From: Amanita rubescens
Taxonomy: Eukaryota; Basidiomycota; Agaricomycetes; Agaricales; Amanitaceae
Reading direction: 5' to 3'
DNA length: 34,502 bases
Assembly (NCBI GenBank): GCA_015039365.1
Contig: WION01000547.1
Coordinates: 1-34,502 of the forward strand
A model generated the notes under the pieces. That model was given only the letters and a program-made list of their open reading frames with translations, did no database searches and was not told the origin of the DNA. The translations under genes and the position numbers were made by a program. Positions 9,311 to 21,100 of the stretch are shown in pieces (the stretch's first letter is position 1; the number at the start of each line of letters is the position of its first letter).

Positions 9311-9515
9311 ACTATCAACTTCATGTTCGGTGTTTTAATTTCAATCTCCGACGCTTCGCCGGTGTGCGTTGAGAGTCCCATTAATATTAGTGGCAGTAGG
9401 AGCCATTTTGGTGCATTATTGGGTATAAACGAAGTTTAAAAGATTATGATACAAATATGATTGTTCTTTCACGTAGCGGGACCTGCGGCACTCGTGCCGC
9501 CATCGATAAGTTTAT

Positions 9516-10160
9516 ATGTGTCTTAGGCATGCGATGCGGTATACAAATGTAGCCAAAAACATACGTTGTGACGCCAACCGTCACACCAACTTCCCCGTCG
9601 CCCCGTCGCTCCCTCTCCCCACAAGTCTCAAAGACTTGTTGTTTGAACTCTTTGGAGTTCTGCCACCAGCCCCAACCGTCAACACCTTCTTTGACCCTTT
9701 TGAAGCCTACAGGATCCCATGGACCCCTCTACTGCCAGGACCACCACGGGCTCCACCAGCCCTCAAACTCTCTTACCTTCCACCGCCTGTCATTTTCGAA
9801 TGTCAGGAACCCCCATCACTGCTTCTGGCACCTCTACCTGAAGCGATTACGCTTCCACTCGAAATACCTGGAACGCTTCGAGCGTTGCCAACCGTTGTCA
9901 TACCGGTGCCCCGGCACCAACTCTGCAAACCCTTCCTCCCTCCTCTCTCACTTGAAGCCGACGAGCTTCCACCTGGCACCATAACGACAGGCTTGACCTG
10001 TCTTCACCAAGCATTTCCTAATCACCACTCTCAACGTGTTTGCAAGAACAAACGTAATCCTTGCTACTTCGGCGACCGATCGCCTACTCTATGCCTCATG
10101 TCCAGGGTGCCTTCTCCATATGGTCCTTCGGGTGCGTCCCTTGGGACGTACATTGAATGA
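9516..10160 (+). CDS. Hypothetical proline/leucine-rich reading frame
   Basis: A 214-codon frame, one of the longest unassigned in the left half. It is rich in Pro and Leu (for example LKLSYLPPPVIFECQEPPS) with no domain I recognise, no clear signal peptide and no membrane segment. At least seven short inverted repeats fall inside it (for example 9621-9639, 9840-9855, 9905-9918 and 9986-10002), which is unusual for coding sequence. It may be a decayed transposon or disordered-protein gene, or simply C-rich DNA lacking stops. Confidence 0.25.
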   Translation: MCLRHAMRYTNVAKNIRCDANRHTNFPVAPSLPLPTSLKDLLFELFGVLPPAPTVNTFFDPFEAYRIPWTPLLPGPPRAPPALKLSYLPPPVIFECQEPPSLLLAPLPEAITLPLEIPGTLRALPTVVIPVPRHQLCKPFLPPLSLEADELPPGTITTGLTCLHQAFPNHHSQRVCKNKRNPCYFGDRSPTLCLMSRVPSPYGPSGASLGTYIE

Positions 10161-10299
10161 TAGGCCTCCCTCACTCTATAAGCTGAAAATCACCATCGAG
10201 TGATTTACCGTATGTCTCTCACCATAGTGTTTACGTTTCTTTTTGTTACGCATCACTCCCCTCATATACGCCGAAGGCGCCATGCATACCGTGTACAGT

Positions 10300-12040
10300 C
10301 TCATCTGTCTATTACCTTGCTACCGATTTGAAATTCCTATTATAAAAAAAAAGAAAAAAAGAGAAGGAAGCCACCCGCAAGCTACGCCTATAGCCATTCA
10401 AAGAGTCTCGGCTCCCGAGACTCGAAACACGCCCGAACGAGCTCAGTTGACCCATTCTAAAGCTAGTCCGAGCTCTGCGAAGCCGGACAACCCTCCTAAA
10501 CCTCAGGGATTCAAGATGAGTCCCCGGAATGTTGCTCACAAGCCAATACTGGCTCACAACCCTCAAACTGTCCCGGAGATGGTCTTACCCATCTTCTGAC
10601 CTTCAATCAGCTCTGGCATGCATGCTAAGGCTGGAGAACAGTCTAAGAAGACCGTTCTGAGTACCAGAGAGCTCCCGAAGGGAAACTCTCGTATCAGCAT
10701 CAAGTCTTCTGGCCGAGCCGTCTCGACTTCCACTCCGAAACGTCAGGATGTTGAGAAACAACCTGGAAAGGCTGAAGTCAATCCTACGAAAGGAACGAAT
10801 GCACTTAAACACCTACCTGCACAGTCTAAGACAGCCTCCTCACTGTCAAGACCCTCGCCCGTCATTATCTCCTCAACTCGCCCTCCTCCGACTCGTCCTT
10901 CCAAAGACAGGGCTTCGACACCTTTCCCTGTAGTCTCGAAACGACGCGCATCGAGCTTCGTAAGTACAAATCACGTAGTAAATATTAATACTATGCACCG
11001 TTTGATGGAGACCCTCTCTCGGGTCTCCAATGAATCTTTTTCACCACCGTCTGGTGAAAACCCGTCTTCTCCTGTTACGGGAGAAGCCACACTATTCGCT
11101 GAATCCAGGGGAGAGCCACCTCACTCTCCCAAAACCCACGAGTGTTTCGCTGAGCGCACTACTCAAATTCAAAGACTCATCGGCGCACGAGTCACAACCT
11201 TTTCCTTTCGGATGAAATGGAGAAGAAACGGCGGATCTACGATACCGTCGTCAAGATTCAAATCAATAGAAGTGAAGAAAACGTACCTGAAGATACAGTA
11301 GCTGCCACACTGCCATTCTCCACATCCGTTCCCTCGTCCATCCGTCTTGCGCCAACCACATCCACTCGTTCACCTTCGGACGAGTGTTCACCGCCTGTCA
11401 GTGAGGTGGTACCCGGACGACGCATCCTAAGCGTCATCAATAAGATGCGAGTGAATTACTGCGCTCACCTTATACCGGGACTGCTCGAAGACAGTCCCAA
11501 CAACCCATAGCTCCTTCGAGGAATGAAGGAGAGCAGCTCGCGAGAGCCGCAGCCTGTATTCGGGAGCGTATGAACTGACGCTCCCTCGCCTGTGACGAAT
11601 CCGTTCGTCATGCTTCAAATGATCCACCTGACGAGGCTGCCGACCCCGAATCGGATTCTAGACGACTGAATACACGAGTCGTCAATAAAGAAATAGAAGC
11701 GAGCGTGATGATACGCTCACCTAAACCTGAAGACTCGGAATACCCTCCGGTACGACCCGATGCTACTCGCCAACAGCTCAAGACCCGGAGAGCGAACGAG
11801 CTCTCCTCTGAGCATTCTGAATCCATCACGCGGCTTCCTGGCCCTGTGTTTGACGAGACGAGCATCCAACGGCAGCGAGAACTGCACGCCGTCAGTAACG
11901 TGGATATGAGCATGGACACATGCTCACCTCAGGATGTACCCAATACGGCCCTCATGCCGTTATACTCGTCTGCGTCTGCCTACCCTACGCAGGCCTCTCC
12001 ATCCTTCCAGTCGAGACCCTGCTTGATTCGCATCGGCTGG
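10300..12040 (+). pseudogene. Decayed Ser/Pro-rich disordered coding sequence
   Basis: Coding-like sequence continues across several frames. A first stretch at about 10340-10596 includes IQRVSAPETRNTPERAQL. The 227-codon frame 10618-11301 includes STPKRQDVEKQPGKAEVNPT and SRPSPVIISSTRPPPTRPSK. Frame 11217-11510 follows, then a stretch with QQPIAPSRNEGEQLARAA to a TGA at about 11577. The frame resumes with DESVRHASNDPPDEAADPES and later RPDATRQQLKTRRANELSSE to about 12040. The hydrophilic, basic and acidic blocks look like one long disordered polypeptide broken by stops and frame changes. No reverse transcriptase, integrase or zinc knuckle is visible. Hairpins are scattered through it. A gag-like transposon protein or a host disordered protein are both possible. 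Confidence 0.35.
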
Positions 12041-12285
12041 TTCGTCCATCCACACAGTCGAGTGTTGAACTCGACTGGCTTCATACATCCCGACAACGTC
12101 CTTGGGATGTCATCAATACGTCAATAACCCGGCGAGTGCCAACGAGTACTCACCTGAGTCTAAGGCCGAATGTACCGAGCCTTCTCCCATCATAACTGAA
12201 TCAGGAAGAACTCTGCAATTCGGCCCCTATTCCCTCAAAAAGCTTCATATCAGCCAAATGGAGCAACAATTCGACAGCGCAACCT

Positions 12286-12867
12286 GTGGCTGTCAGTAAC
12301 GTGAAAACAAGTGCCGTTTGGTACTCACTCGATTCCCCTGCGGTCCCCCTACCGCGTTCACGTATACCAGCCCGATCCACAGCTGGTTCCTCCAATCCTT
12401 CAGCTGAATGTCCAGCTGAAACCTTCGGAGCTTCCCCATGTCTTGAGACCCGAAGTTCCCAACGATATCCTTCGGATATCGTTAATGCTAAGTTCGACTT
12501 GAGTGCCAACTGGTACTCGCCTCAACCCGTGGTGGTACTCACACCGCATATGCCCAAACGCACCAGCCAAGCTGTTGCTTTCGCCCTTTGCTGTAGTCGT
12601 GGCATGTTGTTGAGAATGATGTGGGTCCTCCGTGTCATTACCTTCTGTGCAATCAGGAATCGCGAGGCCGAAGAGACGGAGTACACAATCATCCACGAGT
12701 ACATTGAGGACGACGAGGCTCCCACCTCAGCCCCTCCTTATGCCTACATCGACGCCAAGACCACCACGAGCCCATACTTCCGCCTGAGCCTTTGTGGTGG
12801 GCGGAAACTCCTGGTTCTGCGTGCGTCGAACGTATTTGGTGCGCCCGCTGTAAACCGCCCTAAGTAG
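12286..12867 (+). CDS. Hypothetical reading frame, 193 codons
   Basis: Not recognised. The frame has a Ser/Pro-rich first half, a hydrophobic stretch (AFALCCSRGMLLRMMWVLRV, about residues 100-120) that could be a membrane segment, and an acidic C-terminal part (EETEYTIIHEYIEDDEAPTS). The 10-bp-stem hairpin at 12461-12483 lies inside it. It stops at a TAG about 1.7 kb before the fold-back element. It may belong to the same decayed locus as the Ser/Pro-rich sequence upstream. Confidence 0.25.
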   Translation: MAVSNVKTSAVWYSLDSPAVPLPRSRIPARSTAGSSNPSAECPAETFGASPCLETRSSQRYPSDIVNAKFDLSANWYSPQPVVVLTPHMPKRTSQAVAFALCCSRGMLLRMMWVLRVITFCAIRNREAEETEYTIIHEYIEDDEAPTSAPPYAYIDAKTTTSPYFRLSLCGGRKLLVLRASNVFGAPAVNRPK

Positions 12868-14594
12868 CGGTCATCTGGAGACGACAAATCTGTTTTGTCA
12901 TCATAAAACAATTATACGGGTGACAACCGCTCACTCTTAAGTCGCGCAGTACGAATACTGCCCACACCATTCAACTTCCTTCGCATCAGCCACTTGAGGC
13001 TACGACGATCAAATATCGACGTTTCCCGATTTACAAGCACTCTGACGAGGTCGCCACGTCATCGCACTCTCTCGTCTCCCTTGTTGTTCATCCTCTTGTG
13101 GTATTTGCGAATTGATTCGGAGGGCTAAATCCGAGCCCTCCACACACGTAAATGTGTAAATTATGAATATATTATATCAACTATATGAAATAACGACATT
13201 GAATTATATATGACTCAAATTAATCAACTTACTTGGAAGGACTCGCCAGAGTCTCCACAATCTAATCCTAACTTCCCTCTTCTTGTAAGAAAGGAAGGAA
13301 CTCGTGACGAGTTAGATTCATCGCGATCCAAGAAAATCGGAGAGTTCCAACGAACTCTCCAAGTAATCATTGAGGATTCAATTCTGAGTCCTCGTCCATT
13401 TACACACTCTGGATCATTGCGCTAGTGCATCTCGCAGTCAATACGAGCAGAATAGAGAAATAAAGAGAAAAGGAGACTTACATATCCTCGTAGTCTCCAC
13501 CCCTTCTCCCTCTCTAATTCCATCTGCCTTCCTGGCCCTCGCACGCACTTGTTTCTGCATCGATCCAACGAGCGAGAGGTCGACGCGGAGTCCCGCCCTC
13601 GAGACCGACAATCGTCCAGGTCTCAAATAAATCCTCGAAAGGACTCGTACTGAGTCCTCCCACCTCTTAACGTCCGACAAGCCGGGATAGCTGCGCCTGT
13701 GCAATGCAGTTAATACGAATCAAAATGAGCGGAAAACGAGAACGCACCCGCTTCCAAAGCTGCTCTCTCGCAGTCTACCCGTCTACTCCCTCTCCCGGCC
13801 GTAAGCCAATCACAACGGACAAAACGGCGACGCTACAACGTCGTCAATAAATCATTATTCCCGGGTATAAGAAACTTACCTATTTATACCCTTAACCTCG
13901 TATGGGAACTCGAACTCATACGAGAGTTCCCGCAATTGCTATCCGACGCCCGTTTTTTCCTTCTTGAAGGGAAGAGGCGCTGGGCGTGTAGTGATAATCA
14001 AATCATTCAAGACGATGGAGAGTTCAAACGAACTCTCCGAATATTTACAATCGGGATTCGAATGAGTCTCTTCCTCTGGACAACTAACGGACGGCCAGTT
14101 TAAGACACTGCGCCTATACGACGCATTTATTATAAACATGGGAGCAAAGAGAATCACAGGGTTTACCTAGTCCCGAAGCTGCGCACACTGCGGCAGCATG
14201 CTGGCTCCAGCCCTCGCATTTCGGCCGCGTTCTGCTGAAAGAGAGAGGGTCGACCCTAAGTCTCGTGCGTGGAAGTGATGGGCGACCCATAGTCTTTCCA
14301 TCACCTCCCTCTCGCCTATCGTCCGTTGGCAGGAAAACCGATAGGGGCTCACTTCTGAGTCCCAGGAAACGATAAGTGAAGCTGTGAAAGCAGTCAGCCG
14401 AGGAAACGAGAGAGCGATAAGGAAAACGCACCATCAAGATCCTTCTCGTTCACCTGTGCCCGTCATCGCACCTCCTAAGCTCCCTCATCCGTCGATAACG
14501 CCGTATTGGATTCTCGGTGTGCTCCTGAAGTTGGAGCTCCCTTCCCGCCTTGGATTGTTGCAAGAGCCCGCGACTCGCGGGCGTCACATGACTA
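12868..14594. other. Gene-poor flank with related hairpins and short direct repeats
   Basis: Only short frames are present. A GTGCA...GCAGT(C/T)AATACGA phrase recurs at about 13425 and 13698. A 9-bp stem with arms GGAGAGTTC and GAACTCTCC appears twice, at 13339-13360 and 14017-14038, with loops CAAC and AAAC. CpG is very frequent (10 CpG in the 60 bases 13561-13620). Confidence 0.45.
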
Positions 14595-14598
14595 CCAT

Positions 14599-15199
14599 CG
14601 GAGTTTGATTATAATGATAACCTCTGTCGTAATACTTATTACTATAGCAACAACAAACAACCACCACCTTTTGGTGATCTGTCAAGCAATATTAGTGGTG
14701 TGAATACTGCTTGTCTACCATCACCACAAGTGCTGTTTTAATGCACTTAACATGCACCTGCCTACACAACAATGATTGCTGGGTGCTCCCACCACTAAAG
14801 TACTACCTACTCCCCACTGTCTACCACTATAGAGTCACCATTGGTGCTACCACCAACAGCCACTCACTGAGTACTAACAGGTACAACCTTTTGTTGCCCT
14901 CATCATCTCCATCACTGTGTTTGGATTTGGTTCTATTCCCATGGAGTAGCACAAGTAGTAATTACTACTAATTAGTCTATCTGAAACAGTGCAAGTCAGT
15001 TTGAGGCTAGTAGTACAGGTACCACATTGAGCTACTGTATGGTTACTACTATTTTTGACCGATACACTAGTAATTACTGGTACCATTACTGTCTCTACCA
15101 GAACTTGTGCAGCAACTATGACCCACAATGGTCCACTACAACTGCCACCCCCCTTGCCACCACTACTGACTCAAAAGGGCTATCATTGTCTACTCATTG
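14599..15199 (+). repeat. Left unique terminal inverted repeat
   Basis: Begins CGGAGTTTGATTATAATG and runs to the first array unit. It matches the reverse complement of 26077-26662 nearly throughout. Differences concentrate in the outer 100 bases: the left copy has two extra short AT insertions near 14630-14690 and several substitutions, including TGTCGTA against TGTTGTA, a CpG-to-TpG change. It contains the perfect 16-base palindrome AGTAGTAATTACTACT at 14954-14969. The short frames are not coding. Confidence 0.85.
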
Positions 15200-18100
15200 G
15201 GGGTGTACCCCTGCAGTTCCCTAGTGTCCTGTCGTCCACCAGGGTACATCGGGGGTGTACCCCTGCAGTTCCCTAGTGTCCTGTCGTCCACCAGGGTACA
15301 TCGGGGGTGTACCCCTGCAGTTCCCTAGTGTCCTGTCGTCCACCAGGGTACATCGGGGGTGTACCCCTGCAGTTCCCTAGTGTCCTGTCGTCCACCAGGG
15401 TACATCGGGGGTGTACCCCTGCAGTTCCCTAGTGTCCTGTCGTCCACCAGGGTACATCGGGGGTGTACCCCTGCAGTTCCCTAGTGTCCTGTCGTCCACC
15501 AGGGTACATCGGGGGTGTACCCCTGCAGTTCCCTAGTGTCCTGTCGTCCACCAGGGTACATCGGGGGTGTACCCCTGCAGTTCCCTAGTGTCCTGTCGTC
15601 CACCAGGGTACATCGGGGGTGTACCCCTGCAGTTCCCTAGTGTCCTGTCGTCCACCAGGGTACATCGGGGGTGTACCCCTGCAGTTCCCTAGTGTCCTGT
15701 CGTCCACCAGGGTACATCGGGGGTGTACCCCTGCAGTTCCCTAGTGTCCTGTCGTCCACCAGGGTACATCGGGGGTGTACCCCTGCAGTTCCCTAGTGTC
15801 CTGTCGTCCACCAGGGTACATCGGGGGTGTACCCCTGCAGTTCCCTAGTGTCCTGTCGTCCACCAGGGTACATCGGGGGTGTACCCCTGCAGTTCCCTAG
15901 TGTCCTGTCGTCCACCAGGGTACATCGGGGGTGTACCCCTGCAGTTCCCTAGTGTCCTGTCGTCCACCAGGGTACATCGGGGGTGTACCCCTGCAGTTCC
16001 CTAGTGTCCCTGTCGTCCACCAGGTACATCGGGGGTGTACCCCTGCAGTTCCCTAGTGTCCTGTCGTCCACCAGGGTACATCGGGGGTGTACCCCTGCAG
16101 TTCCCTAGTGTCCTGTCGTCCACCAGGTACATCGGGGGTGTACCCCTGCAGTTCCCTAGTGTCCTGTCGTCCACCAGGGTACATCGGGGGTGTACCCCTG
16201 CAGTTCCCTAGTGTCCTGTCGTCCACCAGGGTACATCGGGGGTGTAACCCTGCAGTTCCTAGTGTCCTGTCGTCCACCAGGGTACATCGGGGGTGTACCC
16301 CTGCAGTTCCCTAGTGTCCTGTCGTCCACCAGGGTACATCGGGGGTGTACCCCTGCAGTTCCCTAGTGTCCTGTCGTCCACCAGGGTACATCGGGGGTGT
16401 ACCCCTGCAGTTCCCTAGTGTCCTGTCGTCCACCAGGGTACATCGGGGGTGTACCCCTGCAGTTCCCTAGTGTCCTGTCGTCCACCAGGGTACATCGTGT
16501 GTGTACCCCTGCAGTTCCCTAGGGTCCTGTCGTCCACCCAGGGTACATCGGGGGTGTACCCTGCAGTTCCCTAGTGTCCTGTCGTCCACCAGGTACATCG
16601 GGGGTGTACCCTGCAGTTCCCTAGTGTCCTGTCGTCCACCAGGGGTACATCGGGGTGTACCCCTGCAGTTCCCTAGTGTCCTGTCGTCCACCAGGGTACA
16701 TCGGGGGTGTACCCCTGCATTTCCCTAGTGTCCTGTCGTCCACCAGGGTACATCGGGGGTGTACCCCTGCAGTTCCCTAGTGTCCTGTCGTCCACCAGGG
16801 TACATCGGGGGTGTACCCTGCAGTTCCTAGTGTCCTGTCGTCCACCAGGGTACATCGGGGGTGTACCCCTGGCCAGTTCCCTAGTGTCCCTGTCGTCCAC
16901 CAGGGTACATCGGGGGTGTACCCCTGCAGTTCCCTAGTGTCCTGTCCGGTCCACCAGGGTACATCGGGGGTGTACCCTCTTGCAGGTTCCTAGTGTCCTG
17001 TCGTCCACCAGGGTACATCGGGGGTGTACCCCTGCAGTTCCCTAGTGTCCTGTCGTCCCACCAGGGTACATCGGGGTGTACCCCTGCAGTTTCCCTAGTG
17101 TCCTGTCGTCCACCAGGGTACATCGGGGTGTACCCCTGCAGTTCCTAGTGTCCTGTCGTCCACAGGTACATCGGGGGTGTACCCCTGCAGTTCCCCTAGT
17201 GTCCTGTCGTCCACCAGGGTACATCGGGGGTGTACCCCTGCAGTTCCCTATGTCCTGTCGTACACCAGGGTCATCGGGGGTGTACCCCTGCAGTTCCCTA
17301 GTGTCCTGTCGTCCACCAGGGTACATCGGGGTGTACCCCTGCAGTTCCCTAGTGTCCTGTCGTCCACCAGGGTACATCGGGGTGTACCCCTGCAGTTCCC
17401 TAGTGTCCTGTCGTCCACCAGGGTACATCGGGGTGTACCCCTGCAGTTCCCTAGTGTACTGTCGTCCACCAGGGTACATCGGGGGTGTACCCCTGCAGTT
17501 CCCTAGTGTCCTGTCGTCCACCAGGGTACATCGGGGGTGTACCCCTGCAGTTCCCTAGTGTCCTGTCGTCCACCAGGGTACATCGGGGGTGTACCCCATG
17601 CAGTTCCCTAGTGTCCGTCGTCTCCACCCAGGGTACATCGGGGGTGTTACCCCTGCAGTTCCTGTTTCCTGTTCCCACCAGGGTACATCGGGGGTGTACC
17701 CCTGCAGTTCCCTAGTGTCCTGTCGTCCACCAGGGTACATCGGGGGTGTACCCCTGCAGTTCCCTAGTGTCCTGTCGTCCACCAGGGTACATCGGGTGTA
17801 CCCCTGCAGTTCCCTAGTGTCCTGTCGTCCACCAGGGTACATCGGGGGTGTACCCCTGCAGTTCCCTAGTGTCCTGTCGTCCACCAGGGTACATCGGGGG
17901 TGTACCCCTGCAGTTCCCTAGTGTCCTGTCGTCCACCAGGGTACATCGGGGGTGTACCCCTGCAGTTCCCTAGTGTCCTGTCGTCCACCAGGGTACATCG
18001 GGGGGTGTACCCCTGCAGTTCCCTAGTGTCCTGTCGTCCACCAGGGTACATCGGGGGTGTACCCCTGCAGTTCCCTAGTGTCCTGTCGTCCACCAGGGTA

Positions 18101-21100
18101 CATCGGGGGTGTACCCCTGCAGTTCCCTAGTGTCCTGTCGTCCACCCAGGGTACATCGGGGGTGTACCCCTGCAGTTCCCTAGTGTCCTGTCGTCCACCA
18201 GGGTACATCGGGGGTGTACCCCTGCAGTTCCCTAGTGTCCTGTCGTCCACCAGGGTACATCGGGGGTGTACCCCTGCAGTTCCCTAGTGTCCTGTCGTCC
18301 ACCAGGGTACATCGGGGGTGTACCCCTGCAGTTCCCTAGTGTCCTGTCGTCCACCAGGGTACATCGGGGGTGTACCCCTGCAGTTCCCTAGTGGTCCTGT
18401 CGTCCACCAGGGTACATCGGGGGTGTACCCCTGCAGTTCCTAGTGTCCTGTCGTCCACCAGGGTACATCGGGGGTGTACCCCTGCAGTTCCCTAGTGTTC
18501 CTGTCGTCCACCAGTGGTACAAATCGGGGGTGTACCCTGCAGTTCCCTAGTGGTCCTGTCGTCCACCAGGGTACATCGGGGGTGTACCCCTGCAGTTCCC
18601 TAGTGTCCTGTCGTCCACCAGGGTACATCGGGGGTGTACCCCTGCAGTTCCCTAGTGTCCTTGTCCGTCCACCAGGGTACATCGGGGGTGTACCCCTGCA
18701 GTTCCCTAGTGTCCTGTCGTCCACCAGGGTACATCGGGGTGTACCCTTGCAGTTCCCTAGTGTCCTGTCGTCCACCAGGGTACATCGGGGGTGTACCCCT
18801 GCAGTTCCCTAGTGTCCTGTCGTCCACACCAGGGTACATCGGGGGTGTACCCCTGCAGTTCCCTAGTGTCCTGTCCGTCCACCAGGGTACATCGGGGGTG
18901 TACCCCTGCAGTTCCCTAGTGTCCTGTCGTCCACCAGGGTACATCGGGGTGTACCCATGCAGTTTCCCTAGTGTCCTGTCGTCCACCAGGGTAACATCGG
19001 GGGTGTACCCCTGCAGTTCCCTAGTGTCCTGTCGTCCACCAGGGTACATCGGGGGTGTACCCCTGCAGTTCCCTAGTGTCCTGTCGTCCACCAGGGTACA
19101 TCGGGGGTGTACCCCTGCAGTTCCCTAGTGTCCTGTCGTCCACCAGGGTACATCGGGGGTGTACCCCTGCAGTTCCCTAGTGTCCTGTCGTCCACCAGGG
19201 TACATCGGGGGTGTACCCCTGCAGTTCCCTAGTGTCCTGTCGTCCACCAGGGTACATCGGGGGTGTACCCCTGCAGTTCCCTAGTGTCCTGTCGTCCACC
19301 AGGGTACATCGGGGTGTACCCCTGCAGTTCCCTAGTGTCCTGTCGTCCACCAGGGTACATCGGGGGTGTACCCCTGCAGTTCCCTAGTGTCCCTGTCGTC
19401 CACCAGGGTACATCGGGGGTGTACCCCTGCAGTTCCCTAGTGTCCTGTCGTCCACCAGGGTACATCGGGGGTGTACCCCTGCAGTTCCCTAGTGTCCTGT
19501 CGTCCACCAGGGTACATCGGGGGTGTACCCCTGCAGTTCCCTAGTGTCCTGTCGTCCACCAGGGTACATCGGGGGTGTACCCCTGCAGTTCCCTAGTGTC
19601 CTGTCGTCCACCAGGGTACAGCGGGGGTGTACCCCTGCAGTTCCCTAGTGTCCTGTCGTCCACCAGGGTACATCGGGGGTGTACCCCTGCAGTTCCCTAG
19701 TGTCCTGTCGTCCACCAGGGTACATCGGGGGTGTACCCCTGCAGTTCCCTAGTGTCCTGTCGTCCACCAGGGTACATCGGGGGTGTACCCCTGCAGTTCC
19801 CTAGTGTCCTGTCGTCCACCAGGGTACATCGGGGGTGTACCCCTGCAGTTCCCTAGTGTCCTGTCGTCCACCAGGGTACATCGGGGGTGTACCCCTGCAG
19901 TTCCCTAGTGTCCTGTCGTCCACCAGGGTACATCGGGGGTGTACCCCTGCAGTTCCCTAGTGTCCTGTCGTCCACCAGGGTACATCGGGGGTGTACCCCT
20001 GCAGTTCCCTAGTGTCCTGTCGTCCACCAGGGTACATCGGGGGTGTACCCCTGCAGTTCCCTAGTGTCCTGTCGTCCACCAGGGTACATCGGGGGTGTAC
20101 CCCTGCAGTTCCCTAGTGTCCTGTCGTCCACCAGGGTACATCGGGGGTGTACCCCTGCAGTTCCCTAGTGTCCTGTCGTCCACCAGGGTACATCGGGGGT
20201 GTACCCCTGCAGTTCCCTAGTGTCCTGTCGTCCACCAGGGTACATCGGGGGTGTACCCCTGCAGTTCCCTAGTGTCCTGTCGTCCACCAGGGTACATCGG
20301 GGGTGTACCCCTGCAGTTCCCTAGTGTCCTGTCGTCCACCAGGGTACATCGGGGGTGTACCCCTGCAGTTCCCTAGTGTCCTGTCGTCCACCAGGGTACA
20401 TCGGGGGTGTACCCCTGCAGTTTCCCTAGTGTCCTGTCGTCCACCAGGGTACATCGGGGGTGTACCCCTGCAGTTCCCTAGTGTCCTGTCGTCCACCAGG
20501 GTACATCGGGGTGTACCCCTGCAGTTCCCTAGTGTCCTGTCGTCCACCAGGGTACATCGGGGGTGTACCCCTGCAGTTCCCTAGTGTCCTGTCGTCCACC
20601 AGGGTACATCGGGGGTGTACCCCTGCAGTTCCCTAGTGTCCTGTCGTCCACCAGGGTACATCGGGGGTGTACCCCTGCAGTTCCCTAGTGTCCTGTCGTC
20701 CACCAGGGTACATCGGGGGTGTACCCCTGCAGTTCCCTAGTGTCCTGTCGTCCACCAGGTACATCGGGGGTGTACCCCTGCAGTTTCCCTAGTGTCCTGT
20801 CGTCCCACCAGGGTACATCGGGGGTGTACCCCTGCAGTTCCCTAGTGTCCTGTCGTCCACCAGGGTACATCGGGGGTGTACCCCTGCAGTTCCCTAGTGT
20901 CTGTCGTCCACCAGGGTACATCGGGGGTGTACCCCTGCACGGGGGTGGGTCGGGGTGGTTTCCTAGTGTCCTGTCGTCCACCAGGGTACATCGGGGGTGT
21001 ACCCCTGCAGTTCCCTAGTGTCCTGTCGTCCACCAGGGTACATCGGGGGTGTACCCCTGCAGTTCCCTAGTGTCCTGTCGTCCACCAGGGTACATCGGGG

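Larger units (their letters stand above)
9621..14582. repeat. Hairpin-dense domain
   Basis: More than 30 short perfect or near-perfect inverted repeats with stems of 6-10 bp and loops of 3-12 bases fill this 5-kb stretch. Stems of 9-10 bp occur at 10403-10423, 11006-11029, 11038-11060, 12055-12077, 12461-12483, 13339-13360 and 14017-14038. Others lie at 9621-9639, 9872-9886, 10135-10148, 11066-11086, 11477-11498, 11511-11531, 11562-11585, 11593-11610, 11661-11683, 11787-11806, 11907-11926, 12399-12420, 12946-12961, 13640-13658 and 14566-14582. Stem sequences mostly differ, so it is not a simple repeat family, although GACTC/GAGTC cores recur. Confidence 0.75.

Noticed and set aside
9101..9439. 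112-codon plus frame over the CCACC minisatellite
   Set aside because: Mostly a translation of short tandem repeats, with no domain and no splice context.
14874..15128. Small frames in the terminal inverted repeat
   Set aside because: Low-complexity (Thr/Ser-rich) and interrupted differently in the two copies; no sign of coding selection.
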